NCBI RefSeq assembly: GCF_002934605.1
Contig: NZ_PTJC01000005.1
Location: forward strand, 1,798,001-1,862,000
Direction of reading: 5' to 3'
Source of the DNA: Neolewinella xylanilytica
GTDB lineage: Bacteria; Bacteroidota; Bacteroidia; Chitinophagales; Saprospiraceae
DNA: 64,000 bases
Shown here: positions 25,958-35,574 of the stretch, piece after piece
How positions within the stretch are numbered: the stretch's first letter is position 1
Layout: each line of letters starts with the position of its first letter
Program-made: the position numbers and the translations under genes
Notes under the pieces: generated by a model
Told to the model about the DNA's origin: nothing
Seen by the model: only the letters and a program-made list of their open reading frames with translations
The model's database searches: none

Positions 25958-27679
25958 CTAATTCATCTCCCACCGCAGCAACGAGATCCCCTGCCGCGGC
26001 AGCACCAGCTCCACCGTCACCCGTCCGTTGCGGACCTCCACCCATTCCGGTGAACCGTACAGGTCGAGTTGGCCGGCCGCCTCGAGCGCGGCGATCTGCT
26101 TCGCGCTTGGGGGCTGGGGTTTCCCCATCTCCTTGAATAAAGTATAGGAATTACTGTGCGCCTGGTCGATCCGGTAGTGGGTCAGCAGCGCCGGACCGTC
26201 TTCCGTAAAGCCGCTCAATTCCACCCTGACCGGGGTAGCCGGCACGTCCAGCTCATCGTTGTCGTGGTAATTCCAGACCAGCACGGTGGCCGATCCGTCG
26301 CCCTTGCTGGCCAGGGCGTTGACGTCGTCGGTTTCCTCCCGCACGCTGCCCTCCACGATCATGCGGGCGTCGTAGTGCAGCGGTTCCTGGTCGACGGCCA
26401 CCCGGGTCGGCGCCATCATGCCGAACATGCGGAAGGTGTTCAGCACCGGTTTGTCCACGCCGTTCGTTGCCATATCCCGGAAGCCGGCGTACCACGGCTG
26501 CTCCTCGAATTCGAAGCCCCAGGTCACGGCGCCCAGTAGGTTCACGCCGTGCTCCCGGGCCAGGTCGTACTTGCGGGCGAAGGAGGCGGCGGTGTAGGCG
26601 GCGTACATCGTCCCGTTGCGGTAGGCGTTGTGGGGGTAGTCGGCTTCGGAGCAGGCGGCGCAGCCCTCGGGATCGGATTCTCCGATGATGATGGGCAGGT
26701 CCTTCAGTTCGGGGTAGGAGGCTACGATTTCGAAGCCCTGGTCGATGTCGTTCAGCTGAGCGCCCATGTTCATCTGGACTATCCCGTCTACCACCTTCGG
26801 GTTGCCCTTCGCGTGGAAGGTGATGAAGTCCAGTGGCGAACCGGTCTCCCCCGTGGCGTAGTTCGTACCCGTCAGCGTGTGATCGAGGAAGGTTCGCAGG
26901 AAGGTGGCGGCCTCGTCCCAGCCCGGCCCCGTAGTCTCCGGTCCGCCGATGCGGGCGGTAGGCAGGGCGCGCTTGACGGCGTCGGCGCTGTAATCGTAGA
27001 GTTTGATGTATTCCTCCGTAGTGCCCCGCCAGTAGCCGATGTTGGGCTCGTTCCAGACTTCCCAGTACCAGCTTTCCACCTCTTCCCGGCCGTAGCGTTC
27101 GACGCAGTGGGTCACCCACTGGTAAATGAGTTCCGCCCACTTCTCGTAGTCGTTGGGGGGGTAGGCCCAGCCGGTAAAGATTTCCTCGTAGCTGGCCCCC
27201 GGCGTCCAGTAGTGGCGGTAGGGGTCGGGCTTACTGGAGAGCGCCTCCGGCATAAAGCCGATCTGGGCGAAGGGTTTCATGCCCCGCTCCACGTAGGTGT
27301 CGAAGATGCTGTCGACCAGCGTCCAGTCGTATACCGGGTTGCCGTTTTCGTCTTCGGTGTAGGCGTTGGTGCTGCCCCATTTGAGGCCATAGGTGCCTTC
27401 CCCCGTCACGAGCAGACTATGGGCGCGGACGTACACCGGCACCTTGCTCAGCTGGGCGATCTCGGTGAGGAGCTTCTTGCCGTCCTTCATGTAGGTGTAG
27501 TTCGGCTCGTCGTACCCCCACCAGGCCCAGATGGGGTCGAGCGGGCCCATTTCGTCGCGTAGGTCGACGCGGATGGGGACGGTATCCGGCAAGGTCGTTT
27601 GGGCGCCGGCGCGCGGGAGCAATGCACTCAACAACAGCAGGGTCAACAGACCCCCTGGCTTGGTAATTCGGTATGGCAT
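25958..27679 (-). CDS. GH39-like glycoside hydrolase (beta-xylosidase type)
   Basis: 573 residues from the ATG at 27679, which opens a signal peptide (cleavage at RAGAQ); the frame extends upstream without a signal. The clan-A TIM barrel has its acid/base glutamate in WEVWNEPNIGYW (Glu211) and a nucleophile glutamate in IIIGESDPEG (Glu334), the pattern of GH39 xylosidases. Residues about 470-573 form a beta-sandwich tail. Exported, it would release xylose or similar sugars from oligosaccharides. There is no sorting domain and no transporter next to it. Subfamily not determined. Confidence 0.8.
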   Translation of the reverse strand: MPYRITKPGGLLTLLLLSALLPRAGAQTTLPDTVPIRVDLRDEMGPLDPIWAWWGYDEPNYTYMKDGKKLLTEIAQLSKVPVYVRAHSLLVTGEGTYGLKWGSTNAYTEDENGNPVYDWTLVDSIFDTYVERGMKPFAQIGFMPEALSSKPDPYRHYWTPGASYEEIFTGWAYPPNDYEKWAELIYQWVTHCVERYGREEVESWYWEVWNEPNIGYWRGTTEEYIKLYDYSADAVKRALPTARIGGPETTGPGWDEAATFLRTFLDHTLTGTNYATGETGSPLDFITFHAKGNPKVVDGIVQMNMGAQLNDIDQGFEIVASYPELKDLPIIIGESDPEGCAACSEADYPHNAYRNGTMYAAYTAASFARKYDLAREHGVNLLGAVTWGFEFEEQPWYAGFRDMATNGVDKPVLNTFRMFGMMAPTRVAVDQEPLHYDARMIVEGSVREETDDVNALASKGDGSATVLVWNYHDNDELDVPATPVRVELSGFTEDGPALLTHYRIDQAHSNSYTLFKEMGKPQPPSAKQIAALEAAGQLDLYGSPEWVEVRNGRVTVELVLPRQGISLLRWEMN

Positions 27680-27780
27680 GATCGGAACGTATCGAATGGA
27701 TGCGTAAGATCGACAAATACCGGCATACCCGCCGTAGCCGATCAGCGCCTCCCGCCGTCTACGCTTACGGGGGTAAGCAT

Positions 27781-28299
27781 TCAGGCTCGATTGACGATCA
27801 TCCGTTGGGAAGTGGCCAACAGCGGGCGCAGGAAGTACCACCCTCCGCTCACCAGTAGCACCAGCAGGAGGATGGCTACCAACAGGCTTGGTCCGCCGTA
27901 CAATCCCGCTTCGGCCCGGGCCGTCCGAAACTGCAGGTACGACATGGAAAGCAGCAGCCAGGCCAGCACAAATTGTAGCAGGCGGATCGCATTCCGGTAG
28001 TGAACGGCAGCATTGGCGGGGGTGATGCGCGCCGGATAGCTGAACCGGTGCGGGCGCAGGGTGAGGAGTTGCCCGACGGCGTAGACCACGACACCCAAAA
28101 AAGGCAGCAGTCCGAACCGGATACGGGAAGGATAGAGGTCCGGCCAGCCGTCCATGCCAAAGCGGAAGGGAATGGTCGTGGGAACCCGTACGAATCCGGA
28201 AAAGGAAACAAAGACCAGCAGGAGCAGGCTAGCCAGACTACCGAGTTCCAACCAGTAGTCCGCCGCGGATTTCGGCAGGTGAATTTTGGGGCGTGGCAT
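27781..28299 (-). CDS. DUF1648-type membrane protein
   Basis: 172 residues with four hydrophobic segments (about 21-40, 63-82, 105-122, 135-155). The VPTTIPFRFGMDGWPDLYPSR motif after the first helix is the hallmark of DUF1648, found in SdpI-like immunity and membrane proteins. No partner toxin is visible. It ends 101 bp before the GH39 start on the same strand. Function unknown. Confidence 0.7.
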   Translation of the reverse strand: MPRPKIHLPKSAADYWLELGSLASLLLLVFVSFSGFVRVPTTIPFRFGMDGWPDLYPSRIRFGLLPFLGVVVYAVGQLLTLRPHRFSYPARITPANAAVHYRNAIRLLQFVLAWLLLSMSYLQFRTARAEAGLYGGPSLLVAILLLVLLVSGGWYFLRPLLATSQRMIVNRA

Positions 28300-28633
28300 A
28301 GTTAGTGAGCTTGTCCCCTAATTTAAGCATCCCGGCGCCCGCTAAACCGGAATTCGCCGCCATCGGCTAAAAATTTAACATAGGTAATCGACTGATAACA
28401 AAGGGGTTAAAACAGCAAAGCGTGGTGCTTTTGTAATAATTGTTTAACCACCTAAATGTATGCGCCGATAAATTTGGCAACCTGCCGTTTCCGCCGCACA
28501 AAGCACCGCGGCGCGCTATCCCGATCTTTCCCTTTCGGTTTCGAACAGCTAAATGTTAAAACATTGACAGGCCGTTGCCATCGCACCGATTGCGGCAGGT
28601 GGCGACTTATCGGCAAGCGGAATGGTTGGTCCG
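28300..28633. other. Intergenic region, AT-rich centre
   Basis: 334 bp without a supported gene. The stretch 28370-28460 is AT-rich and probably holds the promoter of the DUF1648 gene. At 28603-28617 the 15-mer CGACTTATCGGCAAG recurs; it is also found at about 24153-24167 next to the 139-bp repeats. Confidence 0.4.
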
Positions 28634-29542
28634 TTAGGGGATCAACGCATTCGTGTACAGGTCGCTGGCGCGGAGGGGCTGGGTTTCCAGTCCGTGCTTG
28701 GCCAGCCAGTCCAGGAAAGTCTGCAACCGGGCTTCGTCCATCTTGCCCCAGGTGTGGGCGTTGCCGAAGTAAGGCGTCGTGTGCTTGAGGGCTTTCTTTA
28801 CCGAGACCCCGCTGTCGGCCGGGGCGAGCTTCCGTTCCAGGATGCCCTCGGATTCCCCGGGGTTGTGCTGGGTGAACAGGAACCCTTTTTTGGTGGCCTC
28901 CACGAATTTCCGGAGTGTTGCTTCTCCCGCTTCGAGGGTCGCCGCGCTGGTGGCGAGTACCGGCGAGTAGGAGTAAGGAATATCGTAGTCCTTCAGGTTG
29001 AAGTAGCGCAGTTCCGGCCCCCGCTCTTCCGCCGCCACCCCTTCCCAGTTGCGGAAGACCCAGGTGGCGTCGTAGGATCCGTCGACCAGGCTGTTCCAGA
29101 TCCCGAGCTTATCGGGGTAGGCGAGCCGGAGATCGCCGGTACCGCCGTCGTTGCGGATCAGTTGTTTGACGATCTCGTCCTCGTAGCGGGCTTCGTAGGA
29201 GGCGTAGCTTTTGCCGTCCAGGTCTTTGGGGGAGCGGATGCCGCTGTCGGCCCGCACGGCAATGGCACTCAGGTCTTCCTGCAGCAGGGCGGCGATGGCC
29301 ACGATAGGGAAGGGTTGAGCCTTCGTCCGGTAGCTGATGAGGCTTTCCGTGGGACAGAGGGCTACGTCCACCGCGCCGGTCTCCAGTTGCTTGGCCGGCG
29401 TAACGGCGTAGTTATTGGCGGAGGGGTCGCGCAATTCGACGTGGAGGTCGGCATCGCGGTAAAAGCCCTGGTCTTCGGCTACGAAAAATCCGATGTGGTT
29501 GATGTTGGGGGTCCAGTCTAGGGCTAGGCGTATGGTTTGCAT
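28634..29542 (-). CDS. THI5/NMT1-like periplasmic-binding-fold protein without signal peptide
   Basis: 302 residues, a type II solute-binding fold: RLALDWTPNINHIGFFVAEDQGFY at the N-terminus, then ETGAVDVALCPTESLISYRTKA and WVFRNWEGVAA. Relatives are either ABC substrate-binding proteins for pyrimidines, nitrate or sulfonates, or the eukaryotic THI5 enzyme that builds the thiamin pyrimidine from its own histidine. Here the region aligned with the THI5 suicide histidine appears to read CPTES, so that chemistry is not supported. No signal peptide, permease or ATPase is seen. The ATG lies directly after a C-run (minus strand) with no ribosome site. Confidence 0.7.
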   Translation of the reverse strand: MQTIRLALDWTPNINHIGFFVAEDQGFYRDADLHVELRDPSANNYAVTPAKQLETGAVDVALCPTESLISYRTKAQPFPIVAIAALLQEDLSAIAVRADSGIRSPKDLDGKSYASYEARYEDEIVKQLIRNDGGTGDLRLAYPDKLGIWNSLVDGSYDATWVFRNWEGVAAEERGPELRYFNLKDYDIPYSYSPVLATSAATLEAGEATLRKFVEATKKGFLFTQHNPGESEGILERKLAPADSGVSVKKALKHTTPYFGNAHTWGKMDEARLQTFLDWLAKHGLETQPLRASDLYTNALIP

Positions 29543-29550
29543 GGGGGGGG

Positions 29551-29675
29551 CGGTTGTCGGGGTTTCGGTTGTCGGGGTTTCGGTTGTTGGGGTTTCGGTT
29601 GTCGGGTGTCGGGTGTCGGGTGTCGGGGTGTCGGGGTGTCGGGTGTCGGTTGTCGGGGGGGGGGGCGGGTTTCGG
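29551..29675 (+). repeat. G-rich microsatellite
   Basis: Three to four copies of a CGGTTGTCGGGGTTT-type 15-mer run into about six GTCGGGT(G) units and a G11 tract. It starts 8 bp upstream of the ATG of the THI5-like gene and ends at the stop of the next minus-strand gene. Runs of three or more G at short spacing could form G-quadruplexes on the plus strand. Length is likely variable. Confidence 0.85.
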
Positions 29676-29966
29676 TTAGGTGAAATCTAGGGACAGATCC
29701 GGCGGAGAGCCGATAAGGCTGCGGAAGGTGTTCTCCGCCTTATGGCAGCTTACTTCCGGGGGCAGGTCGGTAAGGACATAGTGGAAGGTGCCCTTCTCCG
29801 CCCGGTAGCTACCGGCCACGGCTCCGTGGGCAGTAGGAATAGAGAACCGTCCGCCCTTTTCCTCGACCGTGAAGCTGCCGCCCTTGGCCTCTACGGCGGC
29901 GGCAATCCGCTCGGTCAGTTCGCGGATGGGTTGGTGGAAGGTGATGGGGAATTCGCAGCTTGACAT
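29676..29966 (-). CDS. Small protein of unknown function
   Basis: 96 residues from the ATG at 29966; an earlier start adds 20 unlikely residues. No signal or membrane helix. The pattern is an alpha/beta fold: FPITFHQPIRELTERIAAAVEAKGGSF, then strand-rich GGRFSIPTAHGAVAGSY and KGTFHYVLTDLPPEVSC. It resembles small SRPBCC/DUF-type proteins found in Bacteroidota, but I cannot name the family. Its stop abuts the G-rich microsatellite. Confidence 0.55.
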   Translation of the reverse strand: MSSCEFPITFHQPIRELTERIAAAVEAKGGSFTVEEKGGRFSIPTAHGAVAGSYRAEKGTFHYVLTDLPPEVSCHKAENTFRSLIGSPPDLSLDFT

Positions 29967-30187
29967 GGATATGGGTTGCTTGGGTGGTTGTTGGAGGTTT
30001 ATTCGGGGTAATTTGTTCGTTACCATTCCCGCAGCGGGTATTTCACCCCGCCATCATTTCCACCCGTACGCCAACGATTAGCTCGTCCGGAGAACGAACG
30101 TTGGGACCCTATGCCGCCAGGAACCGGGGTCCGTTTAGCAACAAATCCGTCCGGAATGCGGACCGCTCCCGCGCCCCGGCGCCCGAC

Positions 30188-30871
30188 TTATTCTCCCGCC
30201 AGCGGCGAAATCATGATGTGCGCCCGGTGGGTCCCCGGGTCCATAATCCACGGATGGTTGGGGGCTACGGGCGCCTCCGGCAAGCCCGTCGACGCGGCGG
30301 TAGCGTAGGGCATGTAGACCACGTAGCGGTAGCGCGCGCCGGGCACTTCTCCGGTGGCGGGGTCGTAGCGGGCATCGTCGCCGTAATAAATGTGGAGGGT
30401 GGAGCCGGCCGGTCCCATGGCGAGTTGCTTGCTCTTCACTTCTTCCTCGCGCATCGCGAAAATTTCCTGGGCGCTCTTGCCCTCGTCGCGCAGTTCCCGG
30501 CCGCGGGCCATGAAGGGCTCGAGGTCCTGGTGGTAGCAGGCGGCGTTGAATCCTTCCTTTTTGGGGTCGTCGGCCAGGCAGATAAACTCGTTGCTCCCCT
30601 CGCGGAGGGTCACGAATTCGCCGGCGGTGTTGTAGCCGATGACTTTCGCGCCCGCACGGCTGGCCTCGGGAGCGGCCAGCAGAGCGGTTTCGATCAGGGC
30701 CTCGTCCGTATCGATCTGCCGGTAATCGCCCGCGGCGGCCGATGGATTGGCCGAAGCGTTGGTGGCCTCGACGGTGGGGCGCTCCACTGTCGCTTCGGGC
30801 GCGGCGGTCTCGTCGCAGGCGGCCAGGCCGAGGAGCAGCAATGAACTTAGGAGGAAGGAGATTACGCGCAT
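30188..30871 (-). CDS. Lipoprotein of unknown function
   Basis: 227 residues with a clear lipobox (LAAC, Cys19) followed by an Ala/Thr/Pro linker. The mature domain contains two cysteines (FICLAD, AACYHQDLEPFMARGREL) and HIYYGDD, RYVVYMPYAT and HPWIMDPGTHRAHIMIS. The Cys/His pattern and methionine-rich helix could bind a metal or heme but match no motif I can name. A minus-strand copy of the GC-rich dispersed motif (30164-30190) overlaps its stop codon. Confidence 0.6.
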   Translation of the reverse strand: MRVISFLLSSLLLLGLAACDETAAPEATVERPTVEATNASANPSAAAGDYRQIDTDEALIETALLAAPEASRAGAKVIGYNTAGEFVTLREGSNEFICLADDPKKEGFNAACYHQDLEPFMARGRELRDEGKSAQEIFAMREEEVKSKQLAMGPAGSTLHIYYGDDARYDPATGEVPGARYRYVVYMPYATAASTGLPEAPVAPNHPWIMDPGTHRAHIMISPLAGE

Positions 30872-31244
30872 GCGGTTTCGAATTGTGGGCTTCGTCTAAA
30901 GCTACGGCTTCGGGCGGCTTGCCGCAAGTGGCGTGGGAGCGGGCGCCGCGATTCCCACCGGTCCGCGGTTGGTATCGCAATAAAAAAGGCCCCATCCGCT
31001 ACTGGAATGGGGCCTTAGGTAAAAAGTACACTTGAGTTAAATAGCCTCGAAAATGTGGATGTTCATTTCATAATGTCTGCAGCTAAAACGGGGAAGGGTA
31101 GGGCGGAGTATCGCGTTAACGTATTTTTTACACTAAGTAGTTGGCGTAACGTGTGCTCCCGCAAATTAGGGGGCAAAAGGGGCGCCGAAGCGCAGGAACG
31201 GACAAGCCGACGGTGATTTCCTGTGCGACAACCGCCAACCCGGG
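30872..31244. other. Intergenic region with terminator and motif copy
   Basis: 373 bp. It contains the minus-strand terminator at 30982-31017, 227 bp downstream of the methyltransferase stop, and a plus-strand variant of the GC-rich motif at 31180-31203 (GGGGCGCCGAAGCGCAGGAA). The 31,030-31,240 stretch between stop and terminator would be a long 3' untranslated region; no structured RNA family is recognised. Confidence 0.45.
30982..31017 (-). terminator. Intrinsic terminator
   Basis: Stem AAGGCCCCAT/ATGGGGCCTT with an 11-nt loop. On the minus strand the stem is followed by seven T residues, so it terminates transcripts coming from the methyltransferase gene. Confidence 0.85.
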
Positions 31245-32096
31245 TTAGTGCCTGATTTTGGGTATCCAGCAGGGGGTATGTCGAACGTATTCCTCGTAGG
31301 CCCTCCCGAAGCGTTTGCGCATATCGGCCTCCTCCGCCGGCCGCACCGTTACCTGCCACAAAAGGGCTCCTAGTAACGCGTAGGCAATCACCGGAGGGGA
31401 GTGAAACAGCATACCCACCGCCACTCCCTGCGCCACGCCGGCTACGGCCATGGGGTTGCGCAGGTAGCGGTAAGGACCGGAAACCACTAACCGGTTCGTC
31501 TGGTCCAACGGTAGGGGGGTACCCTCTCCCCGGCTGACCAGGTAGTAAGCACTGAAGAGATTGAGCAAACTGGCCAGTACGAATAGCGTGCCTCCGAACC
31601 ACGTTCCGGGCGAAAGGGTAACGGTCATATCGTTCCCGAAGGCTTCCAGAATAAGGAGGGGAAGGCCCACGAGGGTTATGGTCCAGACGGCCCCTATTTG
31701 GATCAGCGTCTTTACCACGTTTACGTAGAGGCTGGCCGTACCGCTCGGGCGAAAGGTTCGCTCGCCGCCGATGAGCCAACCATTAAAGGCCAGGCCCAGT
31801 AACATAAGCGCAGTGGGTAAGTAACCACTCGCCGTCATGACCGTGGCCTGCAAGCAGTACAGGCTGGCGTACCCGAAGCCGCCCAGTATGACGTACTCCA
31901 GGGCCGGACGAGCCGTATACGCGCGCAGCACGGAACACAGCACGATCACCCCTACGTCCGGCAGAAAGAAAGCCAGGAAGGCCGTCGATCCGATACCGTC
32001 GAACTGAAAAGCCCAGTAGAGAGCATGATTAATCGCCATCCCGAGCCACCACAGGACGACCAGGCAGGCTTGGAGTAAATAGGCGGTCGATTTCAT
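31245..32096 (-). CDS. Isoprenylcysteine/phospholipid methyltransferase-like membrane protein
   Basis: 283 residues with about seven hydrophobic segments. The C-terminus has the ICMT/PEMT signature: SGPYRYLRNPMAVAGVAQG, a helix, then an E-E-x-x-M-x-x-x-FG-x-x-YEEY-x-x-x-x-PCWIP tail that binds S-adenosylmethionine at the membrane. Bacterial members methylate lipids, thiols or unknown small molecules. It lies downstream of katG's divergent-looking gap but on the same strand, with the KatG terminator between them, so it is transcribed separately. Confidence 0.75.
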   Translation of the reverse strand: MKSTAYLLQACLVVLWWLGMAINHALYWAFQFDGIGSTAFLAFFLPDVGVIVLCSVLRAYTARPALEYVILGGFGYASLYCLQATVMTASGYLPTALMLLGLAFNGWLIGGERTFRPSGTASLYVNVVKTLIQIGAVWTITLVGLPLLILEAFGNDMTVTLSPGTWFGGTLFVLASLLNLFSAYYLVSRGEGTPLPLDQTNRLVVSGPYRYLRNPMAVAGVAQGVAVGMLFHSPPVIAYALLGALLWQVTVRPAEEADMRKRFGRAYEEYVRHTPCWIPKIRH

Positions 32097-32197
32097 AACG
32101 GATGGCTAAAGTGAACGTACCTACTTCCTATCAACGGAAGCAACATCAAATTCCTTATCCCCTGCTTCCGTCGGAAATCACCCTTTCCGACAACAAA

Positions 32198-32229
32198 AAG
32201 GGCCGCCACGACGAAGCATGGCGGCCCTT
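32198..32229 (-). terminator. Intrinsic terminator of katG
   Basis: Stem AAGGGCCGCCA/TGGCGGCCCTT (11 bp, 10-nt loop) 24 bp downstream of the KatG stop, followed on the minus strand by TTTTTGTTG. A textbook rho-independent terminator. Confidence 0.92.
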
Positions 32230-32252
32230 CGGCGGTTCCGTAAAGCAGACAA

Positions 32253-34550
32253 TCAGCTATCCTTCACGTCGTAGCGATCCAGCATCATCACCTTATCCCA
32301 GGCGGCGACGAAGTCCTTCACCAGGCGCTCGTGGCCGTCGTCGGCTCCGTACACTTCCGCGATGTTCCGCAGCTGGGCGTTGGAACCGAACACCAGGTCG
32401 TAGCGGGTAGCGGTATAGGTGGTTTCCCCGGTTTTGCGGTTGATGATTTGGAAGGTCATCTCCCGGCTGTCCGTAGGTTCCCACTTATAGTCCATGCTGG
32501 TGAGGGTACGGAAGAAGTCGTTCGTTAGTTGTCCCGGCCGGTCGGTGAAGACGCCGTGCCTGGAGTAGTCCCAGTTCTGGTCCAGTACCCGCAGTCCGCC
32601 CGTCAGGGCCACCCATTCCGGTGCCGAAAGGGTCAGCAACTGGGCGCGATCCAGGAAGATCCGCTCGGGCTGCACCCGGTAGCCGACGGTATCGTTGTGG
32701 TAGTTCTTAAAGCCGTCGGATACGGGTTTCAGCCAGTCGAAGCTTTCCTCGTCGGTCAGCTCCTGGGTGGTGTCCATCCGTCCGGGGGTGAAGGGTACCT
32801 CGATCTCCACGCCGCCGTCGCGGGCGGCCTGCTCCACGGCGGCGCAGCCACCGAGCACGACCAGGTCCGCCAGGGTCACTTGCATATTGCCCGATTGTCC
32901 GCTGTTGAAGTCGCTACAGATTCCCCGTAGGGTGCCCAGTACTTTGTTTAGCTCCTCCGGCCGGTTGAGTTCCCAGCCGTTCTGGGGCTCCAGGGCAATC
33001 CGGGCGCCGTTCGCTCCGCCGCGCTTGTCGCTGTCGCGGTAGATGCTGGCGGCCGACCAGGCGGCCGATACTAAAGCCGGTACGCTCAGGCCGCTATCCA
33101 GGATACGCCGCTTCAGGCTGGCGATCTCGGAGGCGCCGATCGGCTCGTGGTCCAGCTTGGGCACGGGGTCCTGCCACATCAGGTCTTCTTCGGCTACTTC
33201 CTGACCGAGGTAGCGGTCCTTGGGGCCCATGTCGCGGTGGGTCAGCTTGTACCAGGCCTTGGAGAAGGCTTCGGTGAAGTAGTCAAAGTCGTTGAGGAAC
33301 TTCTCGCAGACCTTCCGGTATGCGGGGTCCTCCTTCAGGGCGATGTCCGAGGTCATCATCATCAGGTTGTTCATTTGCCCCTCGACGTGGGCGTCCGGCG
33401 TCTTGGGGGCGTTGGGGTCCACGGGCGTCCACTGGCCGGCACCGGCGGGACTCTTGGTCTGCTTCCATTCCAGTCCGAGCAGGTTCTGTAGGTAGGTGTT
33501 GTCCCAGGTGGTCGGATTAGGCGTCCAGGAACCCTCGATGCCGTTGGTCATGGTGTCCTTGCCGTTGCCGTTCCCGACGGGGTTATGCCAGCCGAAGCCC
33601 TGCGCCTGGAGGGGGGCGGCTTCCGGGGCCGCGCCGATCTTCTCGGGGTTCACCATGCCGTGACTCTTACCGAAGGCGTGGCCGCCGGCGACCAGGGCGA
33701 CGGTTTCCTCGTCGTTCATGGCCATGCGTTTAAAGGACTCGCGGATGTCGCGGGCCGAATCCAGGGGGTCCATATTGCCGTCCGGTCCTTCGGGGTTGAC
33801 GTAGATCAGCGATTGGTGGGTGGCCGCCAGGGGAGCTTCCAGGTCGTGGAGTTCTTCCTTTACGCCACCCATCCAGCGGAGGCCGCGGTTGACCATCTCC
33901 TCGGGCTGGCCGGGGCGGGTTTGGCCGGCCATATTCTGGTCGTAGGGCTTGCCCTCCCAGAATTCGGGGCCCCAGTAGGTGCTCATGTCGGGCTCCCAGG
34001 CATCGCGCCGACCGCCGCCGTAGCCGAAGGTGGGGAAGTTCATGATTTCCAGGGCGCAGTTGCCGGCCAGGATGATCAGGTCGGCCCAGCTGAGCTTGGC
34101 GCCATACTGCTGCTTGATCGGCCAGAGCAGGCGGCGGGTCTTGTCGGTGTTGCCGTTGTCCCACCAGCTGTTGATGGGGGCGAAGCGTTGCATGGCCTGG
34201 GCCGCGCCGCCGCGTCCGTCGGCGATCCGGTAAGTACCCGCGGAGTGCCAGGCGGTGCGGATCACCTGGGGGCCGTAGTTGCCGTAGTCGGCGGGCCACC
34301 ATTCCTGGGAGGTGGTCAGCATTTTCTTGATGTCCTGCTTAAGTTGCGGGAAGTCGATGCTGAGAAAGGCGGCTTTGTAGTCTTCGTCGCTGAGCGGATT
34401 GGCCAGCGGGGATTCCCGGTGTAGTGCTTCGACCGGTAGGCGGTTGGGCCACCAGTCGTTTACCTGGGGGTGGGTGCCGATGGCGCCGCCTACGCGGTTG
34501 CCGCGGAAGGGGCACTGGGCCAGGTTGTCGGTGTTGGCGAGTGTCTGCAT
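32253..34550 (-). CDS. katG: Catalase-peroxidase KatG
   Basis: 765 residues, full length for KatG with two peroxidase-like halves. In the active N-terminal half the distal residues are Arg98, Trp101 and His102 ([12 protein letters not shown]). The Met-Tyr-Trp adduct can be formed by Trp101, Tyr250 (IYVNPEGP) and Met276. The proximal heme ligand is His291 ([10 protein letters not shown]). It destroys H2O2 as both catalase and peroxidase, normally in the cytoplasm. No OxyR-like gene is adjacent. A terminator follows at 32198-32229. Confidence 0.98.
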   Translation of the reverse strand: MQTLANTDNLAQCPFRGNRVGGAIGTHPQVNDWWPNRLPVEALHRESPLANPLSDEDYKAAFLSIDFPQLKQDIKKMLTTSQEWWPADYGNYGPQVIRTAWHSAGTYRIADGRGGAAQAMQRFAPINSWWDNGNTDKTRRLLWPIKQQYGAKLSWADLIILAGNCALEIMNFPTFGYGGGRRDAWEPDMSTYWGPEFWEGKPYDQNMAGQTRPGQPEEMVNRGLRWMGGVKEELHDLEAPLAATHQSLIYVNPEGPDGNMDPLDSARDIRESFKRMAMNDEETVALVAGGHAFGKSHGMVNPEKIGAAPEAAPLQAQGFGWHNPVGNGNGKDTMTNGIEGSWTPNPTTWDNTYLQNLLGLEWKQTKSPAGAGQWTPVDPNAPKTPDAHVEGQMNNLMMMTSDIALKEDPAYRKVCEKFLNDFDYFTEAFSKAWYKLTHRDMGPKDRYLGQEVAEEDLMWQDPVPKLDHEPIGASEIASLKRRILDSGLSVPALVSAAWSAASIYRDSDKRGGANGARIALEPQNGWELNRPEELNKVLGTLRGICSDFNSGQSGNMQVTLADLVVLGGCAAVEQAARDGGVEIEVPFTPGRMDTTQELTDEESFDWLKPVSDGFKNYHNDTVGYRVQPERIFLDRAQLLTLSAPEWVALTGGLRVLDQNWDYSRHGVFTDRPGQLTNDFFRTLTSMDYKWEPTDSREMTFQIINRKTGETTYTATRYDLVFGSNAQLRNIAEVYGADDGHERLVKDFVAAWDKVMMLDRYDVKDS

Positions 34551-34699
34551 GGTAAATCCTGGTTATGCTTGGTAGAAAAGGTGATCACTGGGCGCACCAG
34601 GGCGGCGTTCGCGTTCCGGCGGTGCCCCGGCCTAATGGCAGTGTCCGATTATTGTTTAAGCAGATGCAGGTTTATCCGTGCCCCGTCCGCCGGGTAGCG

Positions 34700-35413
34700 T
34701 TACGGGAAGGTGCGACGCAGTCCCAGAGACACTCCTCCGGCGTACAGCCGCTCCCGTACCGGACCGTCCGCCACCGGGCTCAGCTGGTAGCGCAGGTTGG
34801 ATTGCACGAAGAGGCGGTACCGATCGGATAGCACGCAGTCGGTGCCGACGGCAAAGGCGGCTCCCAGGTGAAAGCGATGTACCCCTCCCTGGCGCTCGTC
34901 GAAATAGAAGACCTCCTCCCGGGACGGGTCGGAGAGGCGGCTTCTCGTGGTCAGGTAAGCACCGGGCAGCAAGCCCGCCTCCAGGAAGGGTATCCACCGG
35001 CCGCCGCCGAAGGTGCGGTGTACGAGCAGCGGCAATTCCAGGAAGAACAGGTCCTTTCGTGCCGCCAGGCTTGCGGGCAAGGTCGGATCCAAAGCCGGAT
35101 CATAGCCCACCGCCCCGTCGTGTTGGCTACCCCAGCGCAATCCGGAGTGGTGGGAAGCGTACCCCAGTGCCGATAGGCGTACGCCGAAACGCAGGAAGAG
35201 CCGCTCCGCCAATTGCCGCCGGTAGTGGATACCTAGGTGGCCGGTCAGGATCCCGTTTTCCTGTTCGTTCGGATTCGCAACGTTGCCGTCATCCTGATCC
35301 GTCGAAAGCGTGCGGTAGGAGTAGTGCACCCCTCCCGCGACGTCCACGGAAGATCGCTGGGCGAAGCCCGTTGCGGAAAAAACGAGTAGGAGCAGCGAAG
35401 CAAGCAGACGCAT
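34700..35413 (-). CDS. Outer-membrane beta-barrel protein
   Basis: 237 residues with a signal peptide (cleavage near GFAQ). The mature part alternates hydrophobic residues in about eight to ten amphipathic strands (for example LTGHLGIHYRRQL, LFLRFGVRLSALGY, FLELPLLVHRTF, LYAGGVSLGLRRTF), as in OmpA/PorT-like barrels. The C-terminal strand ends in Arg-Thr-Phe-Pro, close to a terminal-Phe barrel signal. Ligand unknown. Confidence 0.7.
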   Translation of the reverse strand: MRLLASLLLLVFSATGFAQRSSVDVAGGVHYSYRTLSTDQDDGNVANPNEQENGILTGHLGIHYRRQLAERLFLRFGVRLSALGYASHHSGLRWGSQHDGAVGYDPALDPTLPASLAARKDLFFLELPLLVHRTFGGGRWIPFLEAGLLPGAYLTTRSRLSDPSREEVFYFDERQGGVHRFHLGAAFAVGTDCVLSDRYRLFVQSNLRYQLSPVADGPVRERLYAGGVSLGLRRTFP

Positions 35414-35574
35414 GGGGTGCGGGGAGGTGTACCATCAGAACGGTTTCCCCACCGGCACCGAGGCCCCGTCGGATGAGTTTATTATCTCCCCGTCCGCCCA
35501 ACCTCTGCCCGCCGACCCGGTTGTAGCCAGTATTCGGGGCAATAAGCCCGGGATGTCGCTAAACCTGTCCCGCC

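Noticed and set aside
28634..29542. THI5-type suicide enzyme for the thiamin pyrimidine
   Set aside because: The aligned active-site segment reads CPTES rather than carrying the reactive histidine, so only the fold is claimed.
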